From contig NZ_WEGK01000005.1 in NCBI RefSeq assembly GCF_009604405.1, forward strand, positions 62,001 through 126,000: a stretch of 64,000 bases of DNA, written 5' to 3'. Position numbers and translations under genes: made by a program. The stretch is from Nocardia macrotermitis (GTDB lineage: Bacteria; Actinomycetota; Actinomycetes; Mycobacteriales; Mycobacteriaceae). The notes under the pieces were generated by a model. The model was not told the DNA's origin. It did no database searches and saw nothing but the letters and a program-made list of their open reading frames with translations. Positions 17,465-26,340 of this stretch are shown piece after piece. The first letter of the stretch is position 1. Every line of letters begins with the position of its first letter.

Positions 17465-19387
17465 TCAGCGGAGCGCGGCCTCGCTGGCGGCCGCGGTCGG
17501 CTCGACGATCTTGCCGAAGTCGAGCTTGACGATCTGATCGGCGTGATCGAAGTAGCGGTCGTCGTGGGTGATCACGATGACGGTCTTGCCGCGTCGCTTG
17601 AGCCCGGCCAGGATCTCGGTGTAGAAGACCTCGCGGAAGCGGGGTTCCTGGTCGGCGGCCCACTCGTCGAAGACGTAGATCTGGCGGTCCTCGAGCAGCG
17701 CGGTCAGCAGGGCGAGGCGTTTGCGCTGGCCCTGGGACAGCGCGATGGTGGACAGCCGCCCGTCCTGGACGGTCACCTTGTGCGCGATCTGCAACTCCTC
17801 GAGGTAGCCGCGCACCTCGTCGTCGATGCCCGGACGATCGAAGCCCAGATAATCCTCGAACAGGTGGAAGTCGGTGAACACCGCCGAGGCGTTCTGCCGG
17901 AACCATTCGATGTTCTCGTGATCGATCCGCTCGTCACCGAGGGAGATCGATCCGGTGCGCGGCACGTACAGGCCCGTGATCAGCTTGGCCAGCGTCGATT
18001 TACCGCTGCCGTTACCGCCGATGACGAAGCTGATCTGACCGGGTTCGAAGACCAGATCCAGTGGGCCGAGCGCGAATCCGGAGTCGTCGGCGGTCTCGAT
18101 CGGACCACCCGGCGGCGGCGCCATCGGCACCGGCCGGTCGTCCGGGCGGCCGTGCTCGAGCCGCCTGTGCCCGTTGACGTCCGGACGCGCGCCGCCGGGC
18201 GGCTGCGCCCCGGGCGGCGGTGGCGGCGGTGCGCCCGCGGGCCGTCCGGGCATCTCGCCGGGCCGTCCCGGATGCGCACCGGGCTTGCCCGCGCGACCCC
18301 GCCCACCGGGCATCGGCGGCATCCCCGGCGGGGGCGGTGACCCCGGAATCGGCGGCACCGGCGGCAGCGCCTCGGTCCGGTAGCTGTAGCCGACGTTCGT
18401 CAGCACCAGCGGCACCTGTCCGGCGGGCGGCCGCTCGGTGTACGGCAGTGAGTCCTCGTTGTGCAGCGTCTCCATGGACAGGTTCATGGTGCGGATCTTC
18501 GCCAGCGCGACGTCGCCGCGCACCAGATCCGGGATGCGGTGCATGAAGTTCTGCATCGGCATCGCCAGGAACGTCGTCACCAGCACGTAGCCGACCATCA
18601 CGTTCAGCGACAGGTGCATCGCCGAGGCCAGCCCGAACAGGATCACCGCCATCGTGCCCAACTGCAACAGCTGCCCGAAGCCCTGTGCCAGTGAGAATTT
18701 CGATCCCGCCTCGACATTGCGCGCCCGCACGTCGCGGGCCGAGCCGAGCAGATGCCGGTCCATGAAGTCGCGGCGCCGGCCCCGGTGCAGTTTGAGTTCC
18801 TTGATGCCGAGGGTGACGGCCTGGAACGAGCCGAGCAGTCCGTCCTCGTGCTCGCGCGCGGCCCGGTACAGCACCCGCACCCGCTTGAGAACCAGTTCCA
18901 CACAGGCGATTCCGAGCAGCGTGCCCGCGACGGTGACCGCGAAGATGGGCCCGGACACGATCGCGAGGAAGACGAAGCAGCCCACGATGGTCGCCACGTC
19001 CACGCAGATGCTCGGAATCGCGGTGACCGCCTCGGACAGCGACCGCACGTCCTCGGTCAACGTCGCCATCAGCCGGTGCGTGCCGAGCCGTTCGAGGTGT
19101 TCCAGTGGGGCGGAGACGATTCCGGTGCTCAGATCGGCGCGCAGCCGGTAGATCGCGTCCTGCGCCAGCCGGATCAGCAGCAGTTGCGACACCACGCCGC
19201 TGACCAGGATGACGGCCCCGGCCAGCACGAAACTGGTGACCGTGACCGGCGGATGCGGTGGTGGTGACACGACCCCCCGGATCAGTGTCACCAGGTAGGT
19301 GTTCGCCACGCCGCAGATCAGCCCGGCGGCGATGACCGCGGAGATCCGCATCCAGGAGATCGAGATCAGAAATCGGATGAGTTGCAT
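17465..19387 (-). CDS. Cyclic-peptide-export-type ABC transporter (fused TMD-NBD) with Pro/Gly-rich insert
   Basis: A 640-residue half-transporter. Six membrane helices occupy about residues 10-280. The nucleotide-binding domain has Walker A GGNGSGKST (457-465), signature LSQGQRKR near 555, Walker B IYVFDEW and an H-loop (VIVITHDD). LSQGQ and the spacing match the SyrD/PvdE-like cyclic peptide export group. About 90 residues, roughly 341-430, are very rich in Pro, Gly and Arg and interrupt the domain just after its first strands; this is unusual. It starts 37 bp after the polyketide synthase gene, so it probably exports that cluster's product or a precursor. Confidence 0.88.
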   Translation of the reverse strand: MQLIRFLISISWMRISAVIAAGLICGVANTYLVTLIRGVVSPPPHPPVTVTSFVLAGAVILVSGVVSQLLLIRLAQDAIYRLRADLSTGIVSAPLEHLERLGTHRLMATLTEDVRSLSEAVTAIPSICVDVATIVGCFVFLAIVSGPIFAVTVAGTLLGIACVELVLKRVRVLYRAAREHEDGLLGSFQAVTLGIKELKLHRGRRRDFMDRHLLGSARDVRARNVEAGSKFSLAQGFGQLLQLGTMAVILFGLASAMHLSLNVMVGYVLVTTFLAMPMQNFMHRIPDLVRGDVALAKIRTMNLSMETLHNEDSLPYTERPPAGQVPLVLTNVGYSYRTEALPPVPPIPGSPPPPGMPPMPGGRGRAGKPGAHPGRPGEMPGRPAGAPPPPPPGAQPPGGARPDVNGHRRLEHGRPDDRPVPMAPPPGGPIETADDSGFALGPLDLVFEPGQISFVIGGNGSGKSTLAKLITGLYVPRTGSISLGDERIDHENIEWFRQNASAVFTDFHLFEDYLGFDRPGIDDEVRGYLEELQIAHKVTVQDGRLSTIALSQGQRKRLALLTALLEDRQIYVFDEWAADQEPRFREVFYTEILAGLKRRGKTVIVITHDDRYFDHADQIVKLDFGKIVEPTAAASEAALR

Positions 19388-19424
19388 GATGCTGCGTCTT
19401 TCGACTCGGGTGGGGCCGGGCGCA

Positions 19425-20624
19425 CTAGCGGCGGATGATGTCGAAGATCATTCCCTCGAGGGTGACTCCGGGCGCGAAGGAGAAGGCGACACCGGTCGAT
19501 ATCGGCTTCGTGGTCGATGATCCGGCGCGGACCATCTCCTCCAGGACGAAGATCAGCGAAACGCTGAGCATATTTCCGTAGCGGGCGAGCACCTCCCAGC
19601 TGGGCGCGGCCTGTTCGGCGGAGATGCCCAGCGACCGCGCGGATTCGGAGATGATCTTGGGGCCGCCCGGGTGGATGGCCCACAGATCCACGTCGGATTT
19701 CCGTAATCCGTTGCGGTCCAGGATCTTTCCGATGACCGGATCGACCCCGGTGTAGATGTATTCGGGGAGCTGTTCGGACAGTTCGCAGGTGATGCCGTGA
19801 TGGTTGACGCCCAGCACGATGCCGTCCTCGGCGTCGTCGAGCAGATGGCTGAAGCTGTCCCGGATCACCACCCGGCCGGGCGCGAGCGGCTGCTGCACCT
19901 GGCCCGCGCCGATGACGACCGCGCCGCAGCCGTCGCCGAACAGGCTGTGTGTGATCACGTCGTTGATGTCGTCGTCGAACACGGCGTTGACCGAACTCAG
20001 TTCGAGGCAGATGACCAGCGACTTCTTGTCCGGATGCGCGCGCACGTAATCCACGGCCGTGCGCACGGCGTTCATCGCGGCGGCACAGCCCATGAAGTTC
20101 ACCATCACCCGGCCCACGGTCGGCGACAGCCCCAGCTGCTTGACGACCGCGACGTCCACGCCGGGCGCGATGAATCCGGTGCTGGTGGCGAAGATCAGCT
20201 GCCCGATCTCCTCGGCCGGATCGTCCATCCCCGCCACCGCGCGGGCGGCGACGTCGACCGCGAGCGGCACCGCGTGCCGGAAGAACAGATTCATCCGCTC
20301 GCGAATGGTCGCGGGCTTGCGGCTGAATTCCAGGAATTCGGGATCGAGCGGATCGACCGCGAGCTGCCGGGTGCGCACCATCGTCTTGGCGTAGATCCGC
20401 GGAATGCGCGCGCGCTGGGCGGGATCGGCGAACAGCGCCGCCACCTGCTCGGCGGAGGCGGCCTGGTCCATGACCCGCGCGGGCGCGCCGGTGGCGATGG
20501 ATTCGATGACGCCCACCGTGGTCGGTGGCGCGGGCGGCAATACGGCGAGTGCGTGCTCACCGGTCACCTCGGGCCGGATGGCTCCGGCCGGGCGAGCGCC
20601 CCCCGCATCGAATGTGATACTCAC
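19425..20624 (-). CDS. Type III polyketide synthase
   Basis: A 399-residue chalcone-synthase-fold enzyme. The catalytic triad is visible: Cys180 in NFMGCAAA, His318 in WAIHPGG and Asn351 in YGNMLS, and the C-terminal GVAFSFAPGVTLEGM matches the family's GFGPG-type loop. Such enzymes extend an acyl-CoA starter with malonyl-CoA to give pyrones, resorcinols or phenols. The GTG at 20624 is chosen for its GGGGAG ribosome site; upstream in-frame codons look non-coding. It lies 70 bp behind a desaturase gene and ahead of an exporter on the same strand, which suggests a lipid-like starter and an exported product. Confidence 0.93.
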   Translation of the reverse strand: MSITFDAGGARPAGAIRPEVTGEHALAVLPPAPPTTVGVIESIATGAPARVMDQAASAEQVAALFADPAQRARIPRIYAKTMVRTRQLAVDPLDPEFLEFSRKPATIRERMNLFFRHAVPLAVDVAARAVAGMDDPAEEIGQLIFATSTGFIAPGVDVAVVKQLGLSPTVGRVMVNFMGCAAAMNAVRTAVDYVRAHPDKKSLVICLELSSVNAVFDDDINDVITHSLFGDGCGAVVIGAGQVQQPLAPGRVVIRDSFSHLLDDAEDGIVLGVNHHGITCELSEQLPEYIYTGVDPVIGKILDRNGLRKSDVDLWAIHPGGPKIISESARSLGISAEQAAPSWEVLARYGNMLSVSLIFVLEEMVRAGSSTTKPISTGVAFSFAPGVTLEGMIFDIIRR

Positions 20625-20694
20625 GAATTCTCCCCTTCTACAACGAAACAACATCCTCGCGCCGGAATCGAGGCGCGGTGATCGCGAAATCTGT

Positions 20695-22164
20695 TTACAC
20701 CGTTCCGATTCCGGTGAATCCCTGCACCATGTAGACCGCGCAGGTCTTGAGTGCGTCCGGTGCGACGTGTTCGCGGACGAAACCCCAATTGCGTTCCTGC
20801 GCATCGCGCGAGGGCGCCAGCAGATAGGTGTGGACCTGTTTCGGGAAACGGTCGGTGAAGAAACTCTTCGCCGGAATCCATTCCACGCCGAATTTCGCGG
20901 CCTCCTCGCGCACCACGTCCTCGGTGGTGATATTGGCGAAACCGCTGCGCTGGAACGGCAGTACGTGGTGGACGCGGTGCGAGCTCAGACCCGCGGATAG
21001 GAAGCAGTCCAGGTAGCGGTTGCCGACCACCTTCAGGTCGTACGCCTGCTCGAGCTGGTTCACCGCCCAGTCCTCGGTGTCGGGCTCGGGCAGTTCGCCC
21101 GCCTCCTCCTCGAAGTCGTGACTCGCGACGACCAGGAAGGTGCTGATCCACAGCGTGATCACGAATTGCAGTGCCCAGGCCCAGAAATCGCCCGCGAGGA
21201 CGAAGGCGATCAATTCGCCCAGCAGCAGGAAACGCACCGCGAAGGATCCGATGAAGTGCGGCAGCGCGCCGCCCCAGGTGCCGTACATGTCCTTGATGCC
21301 GACCTTGCGGGTCAGGCGGCACACGTCCAGCAGGCGAATGGTCATCCCGGTGATGGTGTGCCCGAATTTGTGGACGGTGTGCACCGGGATCCGATACACC
21401 CGCGGAATGCGCATCATCATCGTGAAGACGTTCTTCTTGATGTCGACTTCACTCTGGGTGTGTGGATGATGCAGCAGCGCATGGCCGTCCGCGGTCACGA
21501 AGGACAATGCCACGTAGTTGAAATCGAAGGCATTGGTGAAGTATTTGTTGAGCCCCTTCTGGGCCCGGTGGATTCCGTAGTGCCCGAATCCGGCCAGCGA
21601 ACTGCGCAGCAGCACCATCGCGATCACGAAGACCGGCAACGGCATCCAGCTGCGTTCGAACAAGCGCAGACCCTCGACCGCGAAATAGGCGATCGTCAGC
21701 AGCACCGCGACGATGTTGAACAGCTTGTCCATACGATTCAGGCGGGCGGCGAGTTTCGGTTCCTTCAGCCGCGCCTTGATCTTGTGCAGCAGATCGTTCT
21801 CGTCGTCGAAGCGGTACTTCGGGGTGTGCGTCCAGCTGTCGAAACCCTCGGTGAACAGGAAGTCCGGGGCGTTGTTCTTGGGGTGGATGTCCTCGGGCAG
21901 GGCCTGGCGGTCCAGCGAGTACCGCTCGAGCATCCGCGCGATCCGCTCGGGTTCGCGGTGGTACGAGCCGATGATGGACGTGATGTCGCGATTCTTCGTC
22001 CGGCCGATGAAGAATTCTCCGCCGGGATGCTTGGAAATCCAATCGCTGAGATCGTAGGCTTTCCCGTTGTAGATCCAGACATTCGAGACCGGCGGAGGTC
22101 CGTCGGGAATGGGAGGTCGGCTGAACTCCTCCCGCTCCTGCACATCCGGGCGGTCGGTCGTCAT
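20695..22164 (-). CDS. Cytochrome b5-fatty acid desaturase fusion
   Basis: A 489-residue membrane di-iron enzyme. An N-terminal cytochrome b5-like domain (about 28-85) has the haem motif HPGG (46-49) and a second candidate ligand His69. The desaturase part carries the histidine boxes HYGIH (195-199), HALLHH (228-233) and HRVHH (396-400) among hydrophobic helices. A fused b5 domain is typical of front-end desaturases and sphingolipid hydroxylases. GGAGG precedes the ATG. As the first gene of a three-gene operon with a type III synthase and an exporter, it may modify the acyl starter or the finished alkyl chain. Confidence 0.9.
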   Translation of the reverse strand: MTTDRPDVQEREEFSRPPIPDGPPPVSNVWIYNGKAYDLSDWISKHPGGEFFIGRTKNRDITSIIGSYHREPERIARMLERYSLDRQALPEDIHPKNNAPDFLFTEGFDSWTHTPKYRFDDENDLLHKIKARLKEPKLAARLNRMDKLFNIVAVLLTIAYFAVEGLRLFERSWMPLPVFVIAMVLLRSSLAGFGHYGIHRAQKGLNKYFTNAFDFNYVALSFVTADGHALLHHPHTQSEVDIKKNVFTMMMRIPRVYRIPVHTVHKFGHTITGMTIRLLDVCRLTRKVGIKDMYGTWGGALPHFIGSFAVRFLLLGELIAFVLAGDFWAWALQFVITLWISTFLVVASHDFEEEAGELPEPDTEDWAVNQLEQAYDLKVVGNRYLDCFLSAGLSSHRVHHVLPFQRSGFANITTEDVVREEAAKFGVEWIPAKSFFTDRFPKQVHTYLLAPSRDAQERNWGFVREHVAPDALKTCAVYMVQGFTGIGTV

Positions 22165-22404
22165 CTCTCTACCTCCATGTCTGATCGGCCGTTCGGGCCG
22201 TGCTGCCGATCAGGTTCTCCGGCAGGCGTCGCGTTCGTGCGTCGTTGGAGTTCAGATTCCGTGCGGCGCCTTGTATTCGACTGAACAATCCCTTAAGCGG
22301 CGCGAAACCATACGCGAGCCGGTCCGGGGAGCGTCGGGCGGCACAGTGCCGCCGGTACGCGATCCCGGACCGGCTCGCAGGTCCGAACTACCGTGTTCGT
22401 GGGA

Positions 22405-23259
22405 TCAGCCGGCCGGTTTGGTGACCGTGACGGGCTTGGCCCAGTTGGACAGGTCGATCGTGGCGTTGCCCTTGTCCTTGTCCACCTGTGCCTGCACCAG
22501 GTTCGGGCCGGTCCCGGGGGAGGCGGCCGTCGAAGGCAGGGTGGTGGCGTCGGTCGCGGACTTCGGCGGGGTGGTGTCGGTGATCCACAGGGTGATCGGC
22601 AGGGTGCCGGTGACCTTGTCGCCGATCTTCGGCACGATCGGGTCGATCACGGTGGGGTCGATGGTGCCGGTGACCTGCACGGTGTTCACGCCGTTGACGG
22701 TCTCGCGCTTGACCGCCTTCGCGCCCTTGACGTGCGCGATGACGTTGGCGATGCCCTTCTCCTTGTCCAGGATGACGCCCGGATCGTAGACCTTCTGGGT
22801 GTCGCCGACCGGCACGTACTTGGTGCCGTCGCTGGAGACGTAGATCTTCTTGTCCACCGCGAGGAACTTGGTCTTGGTGAACGGGTCACCCTCCTTGAGG
22901 CGGATGCTCGCCTCACCGATCGCCTGGCCCGAGGGCTGGTTGGTGACGTCGGCGGAGATGGTGTCGACGGGCAGGTTCTGGAGGTTGCTGACCTTGATGT
23001 CCAGGTGAACCGAGTGCAGCGTCTGCGTGGTCTTGGCGGACTCGGAGATCAGCTGCGCGCCGTCGGGGAGCTGGCTGGGCGGCGGCGAGGGCGGGGAGCT
23101 GCTCGCCGCGGCGGTGCTGGAGGTGCTGGAGGAGTTCGAGGTGCAGCCCGTCGCGAACGCGCCGAGCAGTGAGGCCGCCAGCACGGCCGCGCCCACCGTT
23201 TTCACGGTGGTCCGCCGGGAGCGGCGGGCGGAGCGGTCGAGCGATTGCAGGTCTGTCAT
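22405..23259 (-). CDS. LppX/LprAFG-family lipoprotein
   Basis: A 284-residue secreted lipoprotein. After a basic start and hydrophobic stretch it has the lipobox LLGAFATGC (Cys about residue 39), then a Ser-rich linker and a domain of about 200 residues with the family pattern TLHSVHLDIKV and DGTKYVPVGD. LprG-type proteins carry triacylated lipids across the envelope and in mycobacteria work with the MFS exporter P55. Here an MFS exporter gene lies divergently just upstream, which supports the same partnership. Which family member it is (LprG, LprA, LprF or LppX) is not resolved. Confidence 0.85.
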   Translation of the reverse strand: MTDLQSLDRSARRSRRTTVKTVGAAVLAASLLGAFATGCTSNSSSTSSTAAASSSPPSPPPSQLPDGAQLISESAKTTQTLHSVHLDIKVSNLQNLPVDTISADVTNQPSGQAIGEASIRLKEGDPFTKTKFLAVDKKIYVSSDGTKYVPVGDTQKVYDPGVILDKEKGIANVIAHVKGAKAVKRETVNGVNTVQVTGTIDPTVIDPIVPKIGDKVTGTLPITLWITDTTPPKSATDATTLPSTAASPGTGPNLVQAQVDKDKGNATIDLSNWAKPVTVTKPAG

Positions 23260-23680
23260 GTGTCAACCCCCGGAGGTTCTTCGGTTGCCCGGTCGAGGTG
23301 CGCGGTCGCGACCTCGGGTCGCAGTATGCAGCACTCCGCCGACGTACGCTCGGACGAGCGGACACGGGCATTCAACCAGCACCGCTGTGCCGATGTCGAC
23401 CTCTTAGTCGAACTCGAAGGCGCGCAGATCATTACGGATCCGCCGGCGGTCCATCGATAGGGGGCGTGCCCTGCGGCGATCGATGTCTCGTGTCCGAATG
23501 GTCCGGATGGCGATCCCGGTGGATGGGAATTTCGCGCATATCGGGAATTGATCAGGCGCGCAAGACGCTTGAAGTGATGGGCCGAGGTGACGGTTCGCTG
23601 CCGGGAGATATACCCGGCGGCCGAGTCCAAGATCACAATTCTCATGTGGAGAGGTGGCCCCGGTTTCTGTTACCGTTACC

Positions 23681-23703
23681 TAAACGGAGATTTCCTCCGT
23701 TTA
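23681..23703. promoter_or_regulatory. Perfect dyad upstream of MFS exporter gene
   Basis: TAAACGGAG and CTCCGTTTA form a 9-bp perfect inverted repeat separated by ATTTC, ending 29 bp before the MFS ATG. It fits a dimeric repressor operator, or a hairpin in the leader just ahead of the GGGGAGGA ribosome site. No regulator gene is adjacent. The rest of the 473-bp divergent interval (23260-23732) shows no gene. Confidence 0.6.
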
Positions 23704-23732
23704 TCGCTCTCCGGGGAGGAAACCCGTATCTC

Positions 23733-26045
23733 ATGGCGCTAGTGAAGACTCGCCCGCACTACAACGTCGTCTTCGCGGTGCTGCTGCTCGGAATCGCCGC
23801 GTACGCGATGCTCCAGTCGATGGTCGTACCGGTGTTCTCGCTGTTGATTCCGGCTCTGCACACCACGCAGGCCACCGCGACCTGGTTGATGACCGGCTAT
23901 CTGCTCTCCGCCTCGGTGGCCACGCCGATCCTCGGCCGGATCGGTGACAAGGTCGGCAAGGAGCGGATGCTGCTGGTCACCCTGATCGGCCTCACGGTCG
24001 GTTCACTCATCGCGGCACTCACCGAATCGGTGAGCGTGATGATCGTCGCCCGTGTCATCCAGGGGCTCGGCGGTGGCGTGATTCCGTTGGCATTCGGCAT
24101 CATTCGCGACGAATTTCCCGGCCACAAGCTCAACGGCGCGGTGGGTATCGCCTCCTCACTGATCGCCGTCGGCTCCGGACTCGGGCTGGTGCTGGCCGGT
24201 CCGATCGTCGATCACCTGAACTACCACTGGCTGTTCTGGATCCCGATGATCATGACGGCGGTGGCCGCGATCGCCGCGGTGCTGTTCGTGCCCGAATCGC
24301 CGGTGCGCAGTCCGGGCCGGATCAATTGGGGCGCAGCGGTGCTGCTGTCCGCGTGGTTGGTCGCGCTGCTGCTCGCGGTGAGCAAGGGACCGTCGTGGGG
24401 CTGGACCTCGGTGACCACGCTGGGGCTGTTCGCGCTGACGGTGGTGTGCGCGGTCGCCTGGGTCGTGGTCGAAATGCGTTCGGAGACACCGCTCATCGAT
24501 ATGACCACGATGCGGATTCCGGCGGTCTGGACGACCAACATCGTCGCGGTGCTGACCGGTGCGGCCATGTACGCGATGATGACGTTCCTGCCGCAGCTGT
24601 TGCAGACGCCGAAATCCGTTGCCGGATACGGGCTCAGCGCGAGCATCACCGCCTCGGGCCTGTATCTGCTGCCGCTGTCGGTGGCGATGTTCGTGATCGG
24701 TCTGGCCATCGGGCCGCTGGCCGCGCGACTGGGCTCCAAGGCGATCGTGCTGATCGGCGCCATCATCACCGCGCCCGCCTTCTTCCTGCTCGCGATCGGA
24801 CACGATCAGAGCTGGGAGATCTACCTGGCCGCCGGGCTGCTGGGGATCGGCATCGGGATGGCGTTCTCCTCGATGCCCGCCATCATCGTGGCCGCCGTAC
24901 CGCCCGCGCAGACCGGCGCCGCGACCGGTATGAACGCCAATGTGCGGACCGTCGGTGGTGCCATCGGCAGTGCCGTCTCCTCGGTCATCCTGACCTCGGG
25001 TGCGCATGCGGCGCACGGACTTCCGGCGGATTCGGGATATGCCAACGTGTTCTGGTTCCTCGGTGCGGTCTCCGCGGCCGCGGCGGTGGTGAGCGTGTTC
25101 ATTCCGTCCGGGCGGCCGCGTGAGCTGGGGTCGGTGGAGTTGGCGCATTCGGCGGAGGCCGAGGCGGAAACCGTGGTGGCGCAACAGGTTGTCGATGTCG
25201 CTCCGCTGTCCAACGGTGTACCGGTCTCGGGTTCGGCTGTGGTGCTTTCGATTTCGGAACAGGATCTGGATGCCGGTGTCGGGTCGGCGGTTGTCGGATA
25301 CGTGCGGCGGGCCGGTGGACAGCCGGTCGGCGGTGCGGCTCTGACGTTGATCGATCCACGCGGACAACAGGTTTCGCGGGTCACCGGTGACGCGGACGGT
25401 GGTTATCGGATCGCCGCGCCCGGGCCGGGTAACTATGTGCTGATCACCTCTGCGCACGGGCACCGGCCGGTTGCGGTGAGTGTCGCGGTGGGTGCGCGGC
25501 CGCATCGGCTGACCGTCACGTTGCCGGGGTCGGGTGAGCTGACCGGTGTGGTGCGCGATCCGGGTGGTGTGCCGGTGAGCGGCGCCACCGTCACGCTGAC
25601 CAACGCACACGGTGAGGTGGTCGGGGCCGTGGTGACCGGCGCGGACGGTGCGTACAGCTGCGGCGTCACGCCGGGTGCGCACACCGTGGTCGTGGTGGCC
25701 GAGCGGATGCGTCCCGCGGCGAGCACGGTCGTGGTGCCCGAGAGTGGTGCGCTGCGGCACGACGTCGAGTTGGATGCGGCGGCGGTGCTGGTCGGCGCGG
25801 TGCAGGCCGGGGATCGTGTGGTGCCCGACGCTCAGGTGACGGTGTTGGACGAGAGCGGCGAACTGGTCGCCACCGCTCGCACCGACGAGAGCGGGCGTTA
25901 TCTGGTTCCGGATCTGCCCGCGGGGCGGTACGCGGTGGTTACGCGCGGTTATCCGTCGGTGGCCAGCAGTGTCCGGGTGGAGGGTGAACGTATCCACCAC
26001 GATCTGGAACTGGGTTACGACGACGTGCCGCTGCCGGTGCGCTAG
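23733..26045 (+). CDS. 14-helix MFS exporter with three C-terminal carboxypeptidase-regulatory-like domains
   Basis: A 770-residue protein. Residues 1 to about 455 form a DHA2-type drug/proton antiporter with the loop motif GRIGDKVGKERM after helix 2 and a GLGLVLAGPIVD antiporter motif. After a linker, three tandem beta-sandwich repeats of about 80 residues follow (near 520-600, 601-683 and 684-765), each with a GxVxxxGxPVxGAxVT-type start and a GxYxxxxxPG turn. The MFS part resembles mycobacterial P55, and the divergent lipoprotein strengthens that. The repeats should lie on one membrane face and could bind ligand or cell-wall material. Chosen ATG follows GGGGAGGA at a rather long spacing. 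Confidence 0.85.
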   Translation: MALVKTRPHYNVVFAVLLLGIAAYAMLQSMVVPVFSLLIPALHTTQATATWLMTGYLLSASVATPILGRIGDKVGKERMLLVTLIGLTVGSLIAALTESVSVMIVARVIQGLGGGVIPLAFGIIRDEFPGHKLNGAVGIASSLIAVGSGLGLVLAGPIVDHLNYHWLFWIPMIMTAVAAIAAVLFVPESPVRSPGRINWGAAVLLSAWLVALLLAVSKGPSWGWTSVTTLGLFALTVVCAVAWVVVEMRSETPLIDMTTMRIPAVWTTNIVAVLTGAAMYAMMTFLPQLLQTPKSVAGYGLSASITASGLYLLPLSVAMFVIGLAIGPLAARLGSKAIVLIGAIITAPAFFLLAIGHDQSWEIYLAAGLLGIGIGMAFSSMPAIIVAAVPPAQTGAATGMNANVRTVGGAIGSAVSSVILTSGAHAAHGLPADSGYANVFWFLGAVSAAAAVVSVFIPSGRPRELGSVELAHSAEAEAETVVAQQVVDVAPLSNGVPVSGSAVVLSISEQDLDAGVGSAVVGYVRRAGGQPVGGAALTLIDPRGQQVSRVTGDADGGYRIAAPGPGNYVLITSAHGHRPVAVSVAVGARPHRLTVTLPGSGELTGVVRDPGGVPVSGATVTLTNAHGEVVGAVVTGADGAYSCGVTPGAHTVVVVAERMRPAASTVVVPESGALRHDVELDAAAVLVGAVQAGDRVVPDAQVTVLDESGELVATARTDESGRYLVPDLPAGRYAVVTRGYPSVASSVRVEGERIHHDLELGYDDVPLPVR

Positions 26046-26051
26046 TTCGAT

Positions 26052-26320
26052 ACAGGTAGGCCGCCTCGCCGGAACTTCACTCGCACAGAGTGATTCCGGC
26101 GGGGCGGTTTCGTGTATCGCTGGTGTGCGAACGCGTTCACTACAGGTAGGCCGCCTCGTCGGAATTCCACTCGCACAGAGTGATTCTGGCGGGGCGGTTT
26201 CGTGTATCGGCGGTGTGTGAACGCGTTCACTACGGGGAGGCCGCCTCGTCGGAATTCCACTCGCACAGGGTGATTCGGCGGGGTCGGTTTCTTGTACCGG
26301 CGGTGGGTGAACGCGTTCAC
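26052..26320. repeat. Three 90-bp tandem repeats carrying terminator hairpins and a 14-bp palindrome
   Basis: Units begin at 26052, 26142 and 26232 and fill the space between two convergent stops (26045 and 26341). Each contains a long stem: CCGCCTCGCCGGAA pairs with TTCCGGCGGGGCGG (one G-U), with an inner TCACTC/GAGTGA stem. Each ends in GTGAACGCGTTCAC, perfect at 26217-26230 and 26307-26320 and one arm altered in the first copy. The hairpins look like a multiplied bidirectional terminator. Confidence 0.93.
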
Positions 26321-26340
26321 GGTCGCAGGCTGTCGGCTTC

